A stretch of DNA of 6,713 bases from positions 1 to 6,713 of the forward strand of contig JAFUDL010000069.1 of the NCBI GenBank assembly GCA_017459225.1, read 5' to 3'. The position numbers and the translations under genes were made by a program. Below, piece after piece: positions 6,627 through 6,713 of the stretch (its first letter is position 1; each line of letters begins with the position of its first letter). This DNA comes from Kiritimatiellia bacterium (GTDB lineage: Bacteria > Verrucomicrobiota > Kiritimatiellia > RFP12 > UBA1067). Below the pieces are notes generated by a model. It was not told where the DNA came from, did no database searches, and was given only the letters and a program-made list of their open reading frames with translations.

Positions 6627-6662
6627 GAGCCCGCGAGCATGCTCTCGTGCGTCAGCGGGCTC
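6627..6662. repeat. Inverted repeat, perfect 8-bp GC-rich stem enclosing a 10-base palindrome
   Basis: GAGCCCGC (6627-6634) is the exact reverse complement of GCGGGCTC (6655-6662), separated by 20 bases. The loop begins with the perfect palindrome GAGCATGCTC (6635-6644). Such nesting can form a two-tier hairpin in RNA or a cruciform in DNA. No T-run is present. Confidence 0.65.
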
Positions 6663-6713
6663 CAAGGCCCCGTGCCATGCAGAGTCCCGCCGCCACGAGC
6701 TGATTTCACTGCA

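Larger units (their letters stand above)
6451..6713. other. Upstream non-coding region with several inverted repeats; no supportable gene
   Basis: GC-rich DNA upstream of the promoter. Open frames exist on both strands, but none has a start codon with a ribosome binding site or a recognisable protein family. Dyads visible by eye: CCCGC-T-GCGGG (6455-6465), AACCGC/GCGGTT (6485-6507, 11-base loop), GTGGG-TAC-CCCAC (6551-6563) and GAGCCCGC/GCGGGCTC (6627-6662). None is followed by a T-run on either strand, so none is a standard intrinsic terminator. It may be a structured RNA, a multi-copy intergenic element or the decayed end of a gene. Confidence 0.5.

Noticed and set aside
6474..6665. Minus-strand open frame of 63 codons with a TTG start upstream of the giant gene
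   Set aside because: It has no ribosome binding site and a low-complexity alanine/serine/threonine composition; the frame stays open to the window edge without any recognisable protein.
6568..6713. Plus-strand frame from ATG at 6568 running off the right edge, as a possible divergent gene
   Set aside because: There is no ribosome binding site before the ATG, it is rich in serine, alanine, proline and cysteine with no motif, and the frame remains open upstream without a better start.

Overview
The window carries three genes, all on the minus strand. In transcription order (high to low coordinate) they are: a very large exported multidomain surface protein (6376-2582); an OppA/DppA-type extracellular solute-binding protein (2512-1004); and a GH33-type sialidase with five Asp-boxes (from 1007, running off the left edge). 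A 337-base non-coding stretch lies upstream of the large gene at the right edge.

No ribosomal RNA or housekeeping marker is present, so the organism is inferred only from style. The sequence is GC-rich with GC-biased third codon positions. It has clear Shine-Dalgarno sites and a consensus sigma-70 promoter. The giant exported protein mixes PA14-like, concanavalin-like and autotransporter-type beta-strand repeat segments, but has no outer-membrane barrel, LPXTG or PEP-CTERM tail. The solute-binding protein resembles a family-5 subfamily that I associate with PVC bacteria. Together these point to an uncultured gut bacterium of the PVC group (Kiritimatiellota or Lentisphaerota); this is an inference of moderate strength.

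Right edge (6377-6713): a well-formed promoter, TTGACA-17 nt-TAGAAT (6447-6419 on the minus strand), followed by an exact tandem octamer around the predicted transcription start, then a ribosome binding site and the giant gene. Upstream of the promoter is GC-rich DNA with several perfect inverted repeats and no convincing gene. Middle: the giant gene, whose N-terminal half is an internal tandem duplication of about 289 residues. It is followed by a 69-base gap with no visible terminator. Left: the solute-binding protein and the sialidase overlap by four bases (ATGA), so they are very probably translationally coupled.

The simplest functional reading is one transcript for handling sialylated host glycans. 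The large surface protein would contact glycan or matrix, the sialidase would release terminal sialic acid, and the solute-binding protein would deliver a released product to an ABC importer. The sialidase assignment is strong. The ligand of the solute-binding protein and the role of the giant protein are inferred only. No permease or ATPase gene is in view.
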